Both the position numbers and the translations under genes were made by a program. From NCBI GenBank assembly GCA_020636195.1, contig JACJYH010000005.1, positions 1-64,000 on the forward strand: a DNA stretch of 64,000 nt. The letters are read 5' to 3'. The stretch comes from Lewinellaceae bacterium (GTDB taxonomy: Bacteria > Bacteroidota > Bacteroidia > Chitinophagales > Saprospiraceae). The notes under the pieces were generated by a model. That model had not been told where the DNA came from, searched no databases, and was given only the letters and a program-made list of their open reading frames with translations. Position 1 is the stretch's first letter, and each line of letters opens with the position of its first letter. Positions 9,192 to 15,385 of this stretch are shown here, piece by piece.

Positions 9192-10090
9192 AAACTGTTG
9201 CCAATAAAGTAGTTTTCGAAACAGATAAAATATTAATTAAAAAAGGCGAAAATGTACGGATTGTATTGTACAACAATTCGATGATGCGACACTCAATGCA
9301 CCTGCACGGACACGACTTTCGTTTGCTGAATGGACAAGGCGAAAATGCACCATTAAAAAATAATGTGGACATTATGCCTATGGAAACCGACACATTGGAA
9401 TTTAACGCTAATGTTGAAGGAGATTGGTTTTTTCTTTGTCATATTCTCTACCATATGATGAGCGGAATGGGCAGAGTTTTGAGTTATGAAAATCAAACCC
9501 CAAATCCTTTAATTCCAAATCCAAAATTGGCACAAAGAAAATTATTTGCCGATGATAGAAAATTTCATTTTATGGCAGAAAACGATTTTGCAACAAATGG
9601 GAATGATGGTATGGCAATGTTTCAAAATACAAGATGGAGCATTGGCACAGAATGGCGATTGGGCTATATCGATATGCACGGTTACGAAACTGAAACACAT
9701 ATAGGACGATACATAGGCAAAATGCAATGGTTTATGCCATTCATAGGTTTTGATTGGCGATACAGAAAATTTGGACATAACGAAATAGAAAAAAACCTTT
9801 TCGGACAAACCAATACCAAAGACAATAGAACACAAGTAAGTTTAGGTTTCAATTATACATTACCTATGATGATTACACTACAATCAGAAGTGTATCAAGA
9901 TGGCAATGTAAGGTTACAATTAATGAGAGAAGACATACCTATTGCGAAGCGTTTACGTATGGCTTTTATGGTAAACACCGACAAAGAATATATGTTTGAC
10001 ATACGTTACATTATAAATAAAAATATGGGGTTAAGAACTCATTATGACAGCGATATGGGCTTTGGAGTGGGGTTAGCATTGAATTTTTAG
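9192..10090 (+). pseudogene. 5'-truncated multicopper oxidase-CopB-like fusion, second copy
   Basis: Coding-like sequence begins right after an in-frame TAA (9186-9188) and has no ATG at a sensible place; only a TTG at 9266 is available. The oxidase end is present: HSMHLHGHDF, then GDWFFLCHILYHMMSGM, followed by the barrel-like domain shared with bases 1-534. The first His expected in the HCHxxxH copper motif is Leu here (CTT at 9434-9436). The oxidase core and the other copper-binding motif are missing, so it cannot be a working oxidase, although the barrel domain is intact to its stop. It lies 39 nt behind the ATPase. Most likely it is a duplication remnant. Confidence 0.8.
9557..10090 (+). 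repeat. Right copy of a 534-nt direct repeat (left copy 1-534)
   Basis: Bases 9557-10090 align with 1-534 over their whole length without an indel, ending at each gene's stop codon. Identity is roughly 90% by eye at the protein level. The repeat extends left of the window for the first copy. The two copies enclose the efflux operon. Confidence 0.9.
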
Positions 10091-10808
10091 TCTACATTTT
10101 CCTATGCCCCTGCCCCCGATTTTTCTGTCATACTTTTTGCAATGAGCCAAACATTGGGGTAGGGCAGCACATTGCTATCCTCGTTACGCTACGTTTCACT
10201 TGTGGTAGCAAAGAGCTGCACTTCAGTCGTAAAATGGCTCATGGCAAAAAGTCGCTTCGTTCCAACCACCTCCACCACTTCGCTTATGCCAGAAAAAATT
10301 CGGGGTAAGCTATTTAACATAATGTGACCTATATTATAGTACAGCCCAAAAGTGCTACCCTGAGCTTTGTCGAAGGGCATTTCGAGTATGGCTTACTGCC
10401 TTTAATTCATGTATGGACGCCATAGCACATATACCAAAAAGTATAGCATTTGTCATAAATTATGCTACAATCGCCATACATCGCTTCCATTAAAGTCAAT
10501 AAGCCCAAAGCATTTGTCGAATGGGCTGTCCTATAATACCCATTATGTTTTCACTACGTAAATAGCCAGGGGCATAGGCATTCCCGTAATATCCTCATGT
10601 TCCCCACCACCCATTTTTATGGCCAGAAAAAATAAAATATGATTTATAGTATCGGTCAGTAAGAGATACCTGCCAGCCTTCGCTCCATGCTTCCACTTCG
10701 GCATGTCAGGCATCACATACTTCCCTTTCTCCGAGCAGCAAGAGTGCTGGCTTCATTCCGGTACACCCCAAAGGCAAGCGTCTCTTGCAGGTAAAATATA
10801 TTTGCTAG
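10091..10808 (-). other. Gene-poor, more GC-rich remnant region
   Basis: No convincing intact gene in about 700 bases. On the minus strand protein-like segments are broken by stops: a run reading FGVYRNEASTL (about 10755-10720), one reading GEHEDITGMPMPLAIYVVKT (about 10609-10550), and the interrupted frame at 10102-10380. Base composition differs from the AT-rich efflux operon to the left. It also contains a CCCTGAGCTTTGTCGAAGGG block (10358-10377) that resembles widespread REP-like sequences. I read it as a decayed mobile-element segment or an unrecognised structured RNA. Confidence 0.4.
10102..10380 (-). pseudogene. Interrupted small ORF of unknown function
   Basis: The frame starts at an ATG (10380) and runs 63 codons to a TAG at 10189-10191, then continues in the same frame with a sensible-looking peptide (RNEDSNVLPYPNVWLIAKSM and onward) to a second TAG at 10102-10104. 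Both halves are free of low-complexity sequence. This suggests one 92-codon unit split by a single stop. I do not recognise a function, and it may instead be a non-coding repeat that happens to stay open. Confidence 0.35.
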
Positions 10809-10844
10809 ATTGCAAACTTTGCAATCTTTGCAAACCTGCAAACC
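10809..10844. repeat. Four TGCAA-centred short repeats (iteron-like)
   Basis: TGCAA cores lie at 10811, 10820, 10829 and 10837, spaced 9, 9 and 8 bp, several extended to TTTGCAAACC. This is a short iteron-like array; a replication or binding function is only a possibility. Confidence 0.4.
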
Positions 10845-10949
10845 GACACAATGCCAATGCAGTCACCTAGCTTCATTTCGCCAGCACACTTGCCACTCCC
10901 AACCACAAAAAGGTATATTTTATTTTTTTCTGATACTTGTTGCCCCATC

Positions 10950-10983
10950 AAAAAAAAAGGTGGGCACTGTTTTTGGCCCACCT
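10950..10983 (-). terminator. Strong intrinsic terminator (minus strand)
   Basis: AGGTGGGC (10958-10965) pairs perfectly with GCCCACCT (10976-10983) across a 10-nt loop. Read on the minus strand the hairpin is followed by nine T (the A run 10950-10958). It lies 13 nt beyond the stop of the 32-codon ORF at 10997-11095. Confidence 0.85.
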
Positions 10984-10996
10984 GAATTTTCTTCAT

Positions 10997-11095
10997 TTAA
11001 AATAAACAGATCAACAGTATTTCTACTATGGCTGCTATACCAATAATCAGGTAGAATAAGCCTTGGCAGATGTCTGCAAAACTTTGCTTGTCCAT
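10997..11095 (-). CDS. Tiny single-pass membrane peptide (32 aa)
   Basis: ATG at 11095 to TAA at 10997-10999. The peptide has a short polar head (MDKQSFADICQG) and a hydrophobic helix (LFYLIIGIAAIVEILLICLF) long enough to span a membrane. A strong intrinsic terminator sits directly downstream, which supports a real transcript. A similar head, MNKSF, occurs in a frameshifted copy 116 nt upstream on the same strand. The function is unknown; type I toxin-like membrane peptides or small membrane regulators are possible. No Shine-Dalgarno is visible, as is usual for this phylum. Confidence 0.5.
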   Translation of the reverse strand: MDKQSFADICQGLFYLIIGIAAIVEILLICLF

Positions 11096-11131
11096 GATAA
11101 AGCATTTGTGCTCATTGGTCTCTGGCTAACG

Positions 11132-11211
11132 CTAAAAGCAGTTACCAATTACGTTCATTGCAATTATAGCAATGCCCGGCCAGAAATTATTTGCACAAAA
11201 CTTTTATTCAT
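11132..11211 (-). pseudogene. Frameshifted relative of the tiny membrane peptide
   Basis: ATG at 11211 opens MNKSFVQIISG, which aligns with MDKQSFADICQG of the 10997-11095 peptide with one gap. The frame then stops (11164-11166), but a one-base shift restores a hydrophobic run (IAIIAMNVIGNCF) to a TAG at 11132-11134. I read this as a decayed third member of the small membrane-peptide set. The match is short, so the call is tentative. Confidence 0.3.
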
Positions 11212-11232
11212 GATATATTAAATTTTAAATTA

Positions 11233-11252
11233 GCAGGGGCCGCAGCCCCTGC
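11233..11252 (+). terminator. GC-rich hairpin, terminator-like
   Basis: GCAGGGGC (11233-11240) pairs perfectly with GCCCCTGC (11245-11252), loop CGCA. On the plus strand it is followed by TTTTGTTTT; on the minus strand it lies just after the stop of the 38-aa peptide (11263) but with only an AT-rich tail. It could serve both directions. Confidence 0.65.
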
Positions 11253-11262
11253 TTTTGTTTTA

Positions 11263-11379
11263 CTACAATACTTTCTCACATATCTTGATAATGCCTATAA
11301 CGATTACTATCGTTTTGAGCAAAATCATAGTGATATGGAAAAAAATCTGAAGGTCTAATTTAGATTCTTTTGGCCACAT
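11263..11379 (-). CDS. Tiny single-pass membrane peptide (38 aa)
   Basis: ATG at 11379 to TAG at 11263-11265. A charged head (MWPKESKLDLQ) precedes a hydrophobic helix (IFFHITMILLKTIVIVIGII) and a short basic/acidic tail (KICEKVL). A promoter on the same strand (11485-11516) gives it a leader of about 100 nt, and a GC-rich hairpin follows 11 nt after the stop. Sequence is not clearly related to the 32-aa peptide, but size, topology and layout match. No function recognised. The combination of promoter, ORF and hairpin makes it more than a chance ORF. Confidence 0.45.
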   Translation of the reverse strand: MWPKESKLDLQIFFHITMILLKTIVIVIGIIKICEKVL

Positions 11380-11484
11380 AACAAATGGTTTAAAGTTAGT
11401 AAATACCTACACCGTACTCTTGCGATGCTCAGGTATTATTCTACTTAACTTTAAATTTGTGACCATTTAGGTAAGAAATTTGAG

Positions 11485-11516
11485 CAAAGATAAGCCATAA
11501 TTAAATACTTGTCAAG
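11485..11516 (-). promoter_or_regulatory. Promoter on minus strand, -7 box TATCTTTG with -33 TTG
   Basis: On the minus strand CTTGACA (complement around 11511-11516) lies about 20 nt before TATCTTTG (complement of 11485-11492), a good match to TTG-N19/20-TAnnTTTG. It would transcribe the tiny membrane peptides. Confidence 0.6.
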
Positions 11517-11605
11517 ACCTATCTTAAATTATTTTCCTATTTTCTTTTTACATCGTTGCAATCATGCTCCAATTTTATATGCAAGTTAGCAAGCCTGATC
11601 TCACT

Positions 11606-11691
11606 AAAACTCCTAAAAAGACTACGGCATAATGATCCGCTAATAGCGGAATCAGCCTATGGCACTTATTCCGTTTCCTTTTTGGAGTTTT
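11606..11691 (+). promoter_or_regulatory. Structured leader element A, upstream of the first 77-aa ORF
   Basis: An outer stem pairs AAAACTCC-(T)-AAAAAG (11606-11620) with CTTTTTGGAGTTTT (11678-11691). Inside are two overlapping hairpins that both use CGGAATC: CCGCT-AAT-AGCGG, and CGGAAT...GCC-TAT-GGC...ATTCCG. About 70 bases are nearly identical to the leader of the next ORF (12069-12138). Confidence 0.6.
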
Positions 11692-11732
11692 GATCAGCCT
11701 TGCACTGAATAAGCATATAAAATATATAGATC

Positions 11733-11966
11733 ATGATTGATTTTCCTACATTTCAGGCAGGGCCAGATGGCTCTTGTGTTTCTTGCAGCTCACCAGCATT
11801 AGGCATTTATAAGCAGGTGAGTAGATATGCTTTTCAGCGTCATGTACGTCGCAGATTTCTACTGTGGTCACCATCACCAGATATCAGGGTTTATCCACTT
11901 CCATGTGGCTGTTGTATTTGGGTGCATAAGGATGGCAGTAGATTCGTCACCTCGTTACCTTACTAG
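11733..11966 (+). CDS. Small Cys-containing protein, paralogue A (77 aa)
   Basis: ATG at 11733, 41 nt after the leader structure. It aligns without gaps over all 77 residues with the ORF at 12184-12417 (28 identities by eye). Shared motifs are SRYAFQxHxRR (residues 30-40), RVYxLPCxC (about 52-60), WV and a terminal LP-aromatic. A CVSC pair near residue 15 is only in this copy. No signal peptide or membrane segment is visible; the protein is basic and Cys-containing, so nucleic-acid or metal binding is conceivable but unproven. The gapless alignment, equal length and same leader argue that it is a real gene of an unrecognised family. Confidence 0.5.
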   Translation: MIDFPTFQAGPDGSCVSCSSPALGIYKQVSRYAFQRHVRRRFLLWSPSPDIRVYPLPCGCCIWVHKDGSRFVTSLPY

Positions 11967-12068
11967 CGTGAGAGCTGATATGCAGCCATAAAATAGGCAT
12001 CTACTGCATACGTGGAAGACCATAATAAATTTTACTATGCAAAGTTAGCAAGGGTTTTTATTTAAATC

Positions 12069-12138
12069 CCAAAAGACTACGGCATAATGATCCGCTATGG
12101 CGGAATCAGCCTACGGCACTTATTCCGTTTCCTTTTGG
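12069..12138 (+). promoter_or_regulatory. Structured leader element B, upstream of the second 77-aa ORF
   Basis: CCAAAAG (12069-12075) pairs with CTTTTGG (12132-12138), enclosing CCGC-TATG-GCGG and the alternative CGGAAT...GCC-TAC-GGC...ATTCCG. It is a near copy of element A, with an apparently compensatory change in the outer stem (A-T there, C-G here). Confidence 0.6.
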
Positions 12139-12183
12139 TCTTTAATAACCCATGCACTTTTTAGCATATTAAAATTTATCATT

Positions 12184-12417
12184 ATGGACAGTATTCCACG
12201 TATTTCGTCAGGCTCCCAGTCAGGTTGTAGCCATTTATCTCAGCTTCCCATCACAGAGCATTTACCTTTGTCTCGTTATGCCTTCCAGCATCATATTCGC
12301 AGATCTACATTAGCCCATACTACTTTGCATGGAGTCAGGGTCTACAGGCTACCATGTCATTGCTTTGTCTGGGTTTATCCTTCAGGTGAGCGAGAGCTTG
12401 CACCATTGCCCTTTTAG
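12184..12417 (+). CDS. Small Cys-containing protein, paralogue B (77 aa)
   Basis: ATG at 12184, chosen because it gives exactly the same 77-aa length as paralogue A and follows the leader by 45 nt; the frame is open further upstream but through the structured leader. Motifs: LSRYAFQHHIRR, GVRVYRLPCHC, FVWV, LAPLPF. An intrinsic terminator overlaps its stop codon. Function unknown; see paralogue A. Divergence between A and B in protein (36% identity by eye) is far greater than between their leaders. Confidence 0.55.
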   Translation: MDSIPRISSGSQSGCSHLSQLPITEHLPLSRYAFQHHIRRSTLAHTTLHGVRVYRLPCHCFVWVYPSGERELAPLPF

Positions 12418-12430
12418 TAGGGCTTTTTTT
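12408..12430 (+). terminator. Intrinsic terminator overlapping the stop codon of paralogue B
   Basis: GCCCT (12408-12412) pairs with AGGGC (12419-12423), loop TTTAGT containing the stop TAG, followed by seven T. Confidence 0.8.
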
Positions 12431-12433
12431 ATA

Positions 12434-12441
12434 TACCTTTG
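12434..12441 (+). promoter_or_regulatory. -7 promoter box TACCTTTG
   Basis: TACCTTTG lies 4 nt before the ATG at 12446, implying a leaderless transcript for the GGCT-like gene. It begins directly after the upstream terminator. Confidence 0.6.
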
Positions 12442-12445
12442 CAGA

Positions 12446-12991
12446 ATGAAAATAGGAATAATCGGTTGGGGTTCCCTAATTTGGGATCAAAGAGAATTGA
12501 AAACGAAAGGTGATTGGTTAAAGAATGGACCTGTAATCCCTATTGAGTTTTGTAGACTTTCAGCTGATGGGAGAATAACTTTAGTAATAAATAGCAAATT
12601 CAATCCAGTTCCTACACTTGTAATTGAGTCACTTTTTGAAACCTTGGATGAAGCTATTCATGACCTAGCTAAAAGGGAAGGCACAGAAGACATAACGAAT
12701 ATTGGACACTATGCCTATACTTCAGACTCTTTTCATTCTAGAGACAGAAACGACTTTGTTAAGGAAATTTTACAGCAATATAAAACGGATTTTGATGCTT
12801 TAATATGGTCTGATTTTGGAGTCAGATTTAAAGATAAAGGATTGGGGGATTTATCAGTTGAAAATATTATTAAACATATCGAATCTCTAGATCAAAATAT
12901 GAAAGAAAAAGCAATTGAATACATCATAAAAACTCCGACCCAAGTACAAACAACATTTAGACCGTTTTTAGAAGCACATTTTAAAAACTAA
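12446..12991 (+). CDS. Gamma-glutamylcyclotransferase-like (GGCT-fold) protein, function unknown
   Basis: 181 aa, start fixed by the adjacent promoter. The N-terminus MKIGIIGWGSLIWD resembles the glycine-rich (Y)GSLIW loop that opens GGCT/AIG2-like folds, followed by a substrate-lobe-like strand set (PIEFCRLSADGRITLVI). Further conserved-looking blocks are FDALIWSDFGVRF and a C-terminal AIEYIIKTPTQVQT. This matches a family of conserved hypothetical proteins I know only by sequence pattern; the substrate is unknown. It is a monocistronic unit: its own -7 box, and a bidirectional terminator shared with the convergent gene at 13046. Confidence 0.55.
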   Translation: MKIGIIGWGSLIWDQRELKTKGDWLKNGPVIPIEFCRLSADGRITLVINSKFNPVPTLVIESLFETLDEAIHDLAKREGTEDITNIGHYAYTSDSFHSRDRNDFVKEILQQYKTDFDALIWSDFGVRFKDKGLGDLSVENIIKHIESLDQNMKEKAIEYIIKTPTQVQTTFRPFLEAHFKN

Positions 12992-12992
12992 A

Positions 12993-13022
12993 AAAGGCCC
13001 ACCATACAAATGATGAGCCTTT
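12993..13022. terminator. Bidirectional intrinsic terminator between convergent genes
   Basis: A 12-bp stem (12993-13004 with 13011-13022, two G-T wobbles on the minus-strand RNA, 6-nt loop) carries A-rich/T-rich ends in both directions. It separates the genes at 12446 and 13046. Confidence 0.8.
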
Positions 13023-13045
13023 ATGCACATTAAGACAAAATAATT

Positions 13046-13801
13046 CTACATTCCGGAGACGTTCACGATCGTTAGGGCATTGAATGCTCCATTTTTCAAA
13101 GGGTACATCTGACCATTCACTTCTTGATAAAACTCCATTCCCATCACCAAAAACAAAGGATGTGTACTATTGGCAGTTACGGCATTCGAAAGAGTAATTG
13201 CGGCAGTAGCGGTATTTCCTATAGCCAAAACAGCACTTTCCTTGGCATCAATTACATACGTTTCATTCTCAAAATCAATTTCTGCACCTGCAGTTTCGAT
13301 TTTAAAGTGTGTTGCCCCTGATGGAGCTGCAATCATGTTACCAGGCACAAATGGCGGTACAACCACTTCCAAAGTTCCCGCAGTTCGGTCGATGTTTGTG
13401 GTATAAGGAGCATAAATGGTATTTTGAAGTTTACCTTTTAAGTTGAAATCAAACCCAACCAAAAGTTCAGCTTCACCATCTATTACATTCCTTTGCCCTC
13501 TTACATTTGTGGTATCCCCTTGGATCACCTTCACCATTTCAGCAGTCAAACGACCTACCATTCTGTTGTCCGCAGAATTTTGTAAGATCGTTCTGAACGC
13601 AGTTCTTAGCAATCTACCAGCTTTACCAGCAGCTCCAAATTCCGCACCATTCTCCCTTGTCCTTTGAAAATTAGGATCATTAGCAATTCGATCAGCTTCG
13701 ATTCCGCCTTTTTCTCTTGCAAGGTAGCCATCTTGTGACTTGTAAAAAGTTATACCACCAAGGGTACCATTCAATTTGATTAATCCCGATTGACGAGCCA
13801 T
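13046..13801 (-). CDS. Conserved hypothetical protein (Bacteroidota family, possibly element-borne)
   Basis: 251 aa. The N-terminal motif MARQSGLIKLNGTLGGITFYKS, followed by DGYLAREKGG, FQRTRENGAEFG and AGKAGRLLRTAFR, belongs to a family of conserved hypothetical proteins I have seen in Bacteroidota. The N-terminal third is basic and helical; the rest is beta-rich with small residues (TAAITLSNAVTANST), which would fit a structural or surface-array role, but nothing proves it. No signal peptide or membrane segment. It runs divergently from nothing close upstream except the nuclease at 13830, with 28 nt between them on the same strand, so the two may be co-transcribed. Confidence 0.55.
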   Translation of the reverse strand: MARQSGLIKLNGTLGGITFYKSQDGYLAREKGGIEADRIANDPNFQRTRENGAEFGAAGKAGRLLRTAFRTILQNSADNRMVGRLTAEMVKVIQGDTTNVRGQRNVIDGEAELLVGFDFNLKGKLQNTIYAPYTTNIDRTAGTLEVVVPPFVPGNMIAAPSGATHFKIETAGAEIDFENETYVIDAKESAVLAIGNTATAAITLSNAVTANSTHPLFLVMGMEFYQEVNGQMYPLKNGAFNALTIVNVSGM

Positions 13802-13829
13802 TTTAATTCAATTTAAGCGTTAAACAATA

Positions 13830-14339
13830 TTATAAAGCATTGCACCCTCGGCAATATCTAAATCTATACTTTGCATTGTACTCTCTGAAATGCCAAGGTG
13901 GACACACATTCTCTTTTCCACACTCCCACAACCCAAGTTTTCTATCTGATGCTCTTTTCATCACTTGTTCCAGCTTTTTATTCCTGTCATAATTGATGTA
14001 GTGCCAAGCCCAACCATTTCTGATTAAAAAAGAGTCAAGACTTCTTTTACCAATCTTTATTCTCCCAAGTTCCCTATCATACAAGTCTATTTTGACATAT
14101 TCATAAGTCACATACTTTCCAAGAATCAGATCCCTAACCTTTGCCTGAGCTTGCAATCCCCAGCTTTGATTGAGTTCTGGAGCATCCACATTAAGCAATC
14201 TGACAGTCTTCAAACTTTCATTAACTTTCAACACATAAGTATCTCCATCCTTCACTTGCATAACTCTTGCAGATACTTGTGAAATACCGTCAAAAGAGAT
14301 CATCAGTACCAATAAAAAAGCTACTATTTTGCATTTCAT
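13830..14339 (-). CDS. Secreted staphylococcal-nuclease-like (SNase) thermonuclease
   Basis: 169 aa from the ATG at 14339, chosen because it places a clean signal peptide (MKCKIVAFLLVLMISFDGIS) at the N-terminus; the frame extends six codons further. The SNase fold is indicated by VKDGDTYVL, VRLLNVDAPE (Arg47, Asp52, Glu55) and ELGRI (Arg93), which correspond to the calcium-binding and catalytic residues of micrococcal nuclease. It should cut DNA/RNA outside the cytoplasm. The C-terminus has four Cys (WECGKENVC and YCRGC), possibly a zinc site or disulfides. Similar secreted nucleases are common on mobile elements. Confidence 0.85.
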   Translation of the reverse strand: MKCKIVAFLLVLMISFDGISQVSARVMQVKDGDTYVLKVNESLKTVRLLNVDAPELNQSWGLQAQAKVRDLILGKYVTYEYVKIDLYDRELGRIKIGKRSLDSFLIRNGWAWHYINYDRNKKLEQVMKRASDRKLGLWECGKENVCPPWHFREYNAKYRFRYCRGCNAL

Positions 14340-14448
14340 ATGGCAAAAATATAGCACATTTTACTTGTTTTAAAACAGCTACTTCCGATATTTCCGATAA
14401 GTCCACATTATGCCATAAAACACACTTTTACCACTCATTTATTCTTCG

Positions 14449-14456
14449 TATCTTTG
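14449..14456 (+). promoter_or_regulatory. -7 promoter box TATCTTTG
   Basis: TATCTTTG lies 40 nt before the ATG at 14497. A TTTTA about 20 nt upstream could serve as a weak -33. Confidence 0.5.
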
Positions 14457-14496
14457 CCTTATTAAAAGCATATTAAAAGTATAGATAAAGTATCAA

Positions 14497-14685
14497 ATGA
14501 ACAGACTGTGTATATATCCGAAAGACATTCAGATAATCACAGGCAAAAGCGATAGATATGGCAGATATATCATCAAGAAGATCAAAGATCATTTCAGTAA
14601 AGAGCAACACCAGCTTGTTACCATTGATGAGTTCTGCCAGTATATGGGTTTACAATACGATGCCGTAATTAAGGAAATCCGGTAA
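14497..14685 (+). CDS. Small helical protein, possible HTH-type regulator of mobile elements
   Basis: 62 aa, basic, with no signal peptide. The pattern IYPKDIQIITGKSDRYGRYI followed by IKKIKDHFSKEQHQLVTIDEFCQYMGL reads as two helix-turn-helix-like halves, similar to small excisionase or MerR/DNA-binding proteins of Bacteroidota conjugative elements as I remember them. DNA binding is therefore inferred. It has its own -7 box and lies divergently from the nuclease gene. Confidence 0.5.
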   Translation: MNRLCIYPKDIQIITGKSDRYGRYIIKKIKDHFSKEQHQLVTIDEFCQYMGLQYDAVIKEIR

Positions 14686-14827
14686 ACCACACAAAAGCTG
14701 TAGCCTGTGACACAGCAACACCCTACTCCATACTTAACTTTTTACTTTCTCATCTTTTCCAATAGTTGTTCTTACTATCTCAAAGTACTCTTTACCATCC
14801 TAAGCAGGTACTAAGGTAGGTTCGATC

Positions 14828-14901
14828 TGCATATATGCAAGGTCTGCCTATCGGCTGGCATCTCGTCATGCTGACGAGACGATCCACCTTGCATTTATGC
14901 A
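14828..14901 (+). promoter_or_regulatory. Long leader hairpin upstream of the 102-aa ORF
   Basis: The arms 14828-14843 and 14886-14901 match over 16 bp with one mismatch (core ATGCAAGGT/ACCTTGCAT). Nested inside is a perfect 8-bp hairpin, TCTCGTCA-TGC-TGACGAGA (14861-14879). It ends 74 nt before the ATG at 14976. The rest of 14686-14975 shows nothing recognisable. Confidence 0.65.
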
Positions 14902-14975
14902 TCTCTTCACCTGGCATTGTACCTGATAGGTTGGCATGGAGTCAGCCACATTTTTTACTTTATAAACATTTTATC

Positions 14976-15284
14976 ATGAGTAGTATTACTAAGTTATTTC
15001 CGTTAGGTTGTGTTTATATGACATCTGGAGTAGATTCAGTTTGTCATCAGCATCCATCATTCTTTCAGTTCATTGCAGAATGCCTTACATCTCACTGTAG
15101 TGGTGATTTTGGCACCTTGTGTCATAGTGATATCGCCACTAATCAGGTAGCCATTCAGCACGGGGGTCGTGTCTTTTCATCGTATGCCATACCATCAGAG
15201 ATTGATAGTTGTGGTGATAAGTTATGGGTCATCACCGAGTCAGATCGGTCATCTACTACAGTTTTGTTTCCAGGGGAGTATTAG
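14976..15284 (+). CDS. Small conserved 'plasmid-related' type protein
   Basis: 102 aa from the ATG at 14976; an open frame runs further upstream but through the leader hairpin. The pattern TKLFPLGxVYxTxG, then HCSGDFGTLCHSD, IQHGGRVFSSY and the C-terminal WVITESDRSSTTVLFPGEY matches a short family often labelled plasmid-related in databases and found on plasmids and integrative elements (from memory). The molecular function is unknown. This copy has unusual Cys residues (VCHQH, LTSHCSG, DSCGD) relative to my memory of the family. An intrinsic terminator overlaps its stop codon, as in paralogue B of the 77-aa ORFs. Confidence 0.65.
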   Translation: MSSITKLFPLGCVYMTSGVDSVCHQHPSFFQFIAECLTSHCSGDFGTLCHSDIATNQVAIQHGGRVFSSYAIPSEIDSCGDKLWVITESDRSSTTVLFPGEY

Positions 15285-15297
15285 TGCTCCCTTTTTT
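15274..15297 (+). terminator. Intrinsic terminator overlapping the stop codon of the 102-aa ORF
   Basis: GGGAGTA (15274-15280) pairs with TGCTCCC (15285-15291, one T-G pair), with loop TTAG containing the stop, followed by six T. Confidence 0.8.
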
Positions 15298-15352
15298 ATA
15301 CGATAATAATAAGTATAATTGTTAATTTTTTATTAACTAAGATATTTAATTG

Positions 15353-15360
15353 TACCTTTG
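15353..15360 (+). promoter_or_regulatory. -7 promoter box TACCTTTG
   Basis: TACCTTTG lies 25 nt before the ATG at 15386 and should drive the antitoxin-like gene and its partner. Confidence 0.6.
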
Positions 15361-15385
15361 CGGTCTTTATAAGAGTTATAGTATC

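Noticed and set aside
10805..10996. 63-codon minus-strand ORF beginning MKKIQVGQ
   Set aside because: It runs straight through the strong terminator hairpin and its T tract just after the 32-aa peptide; composition looks random.
12097..12183. Longer upstream start for the 77-aa paralogue B
   Set aside because: The extra 29 codons lie in the structured leader, and the ATG at 12184 gives a length identical to paralogue A.
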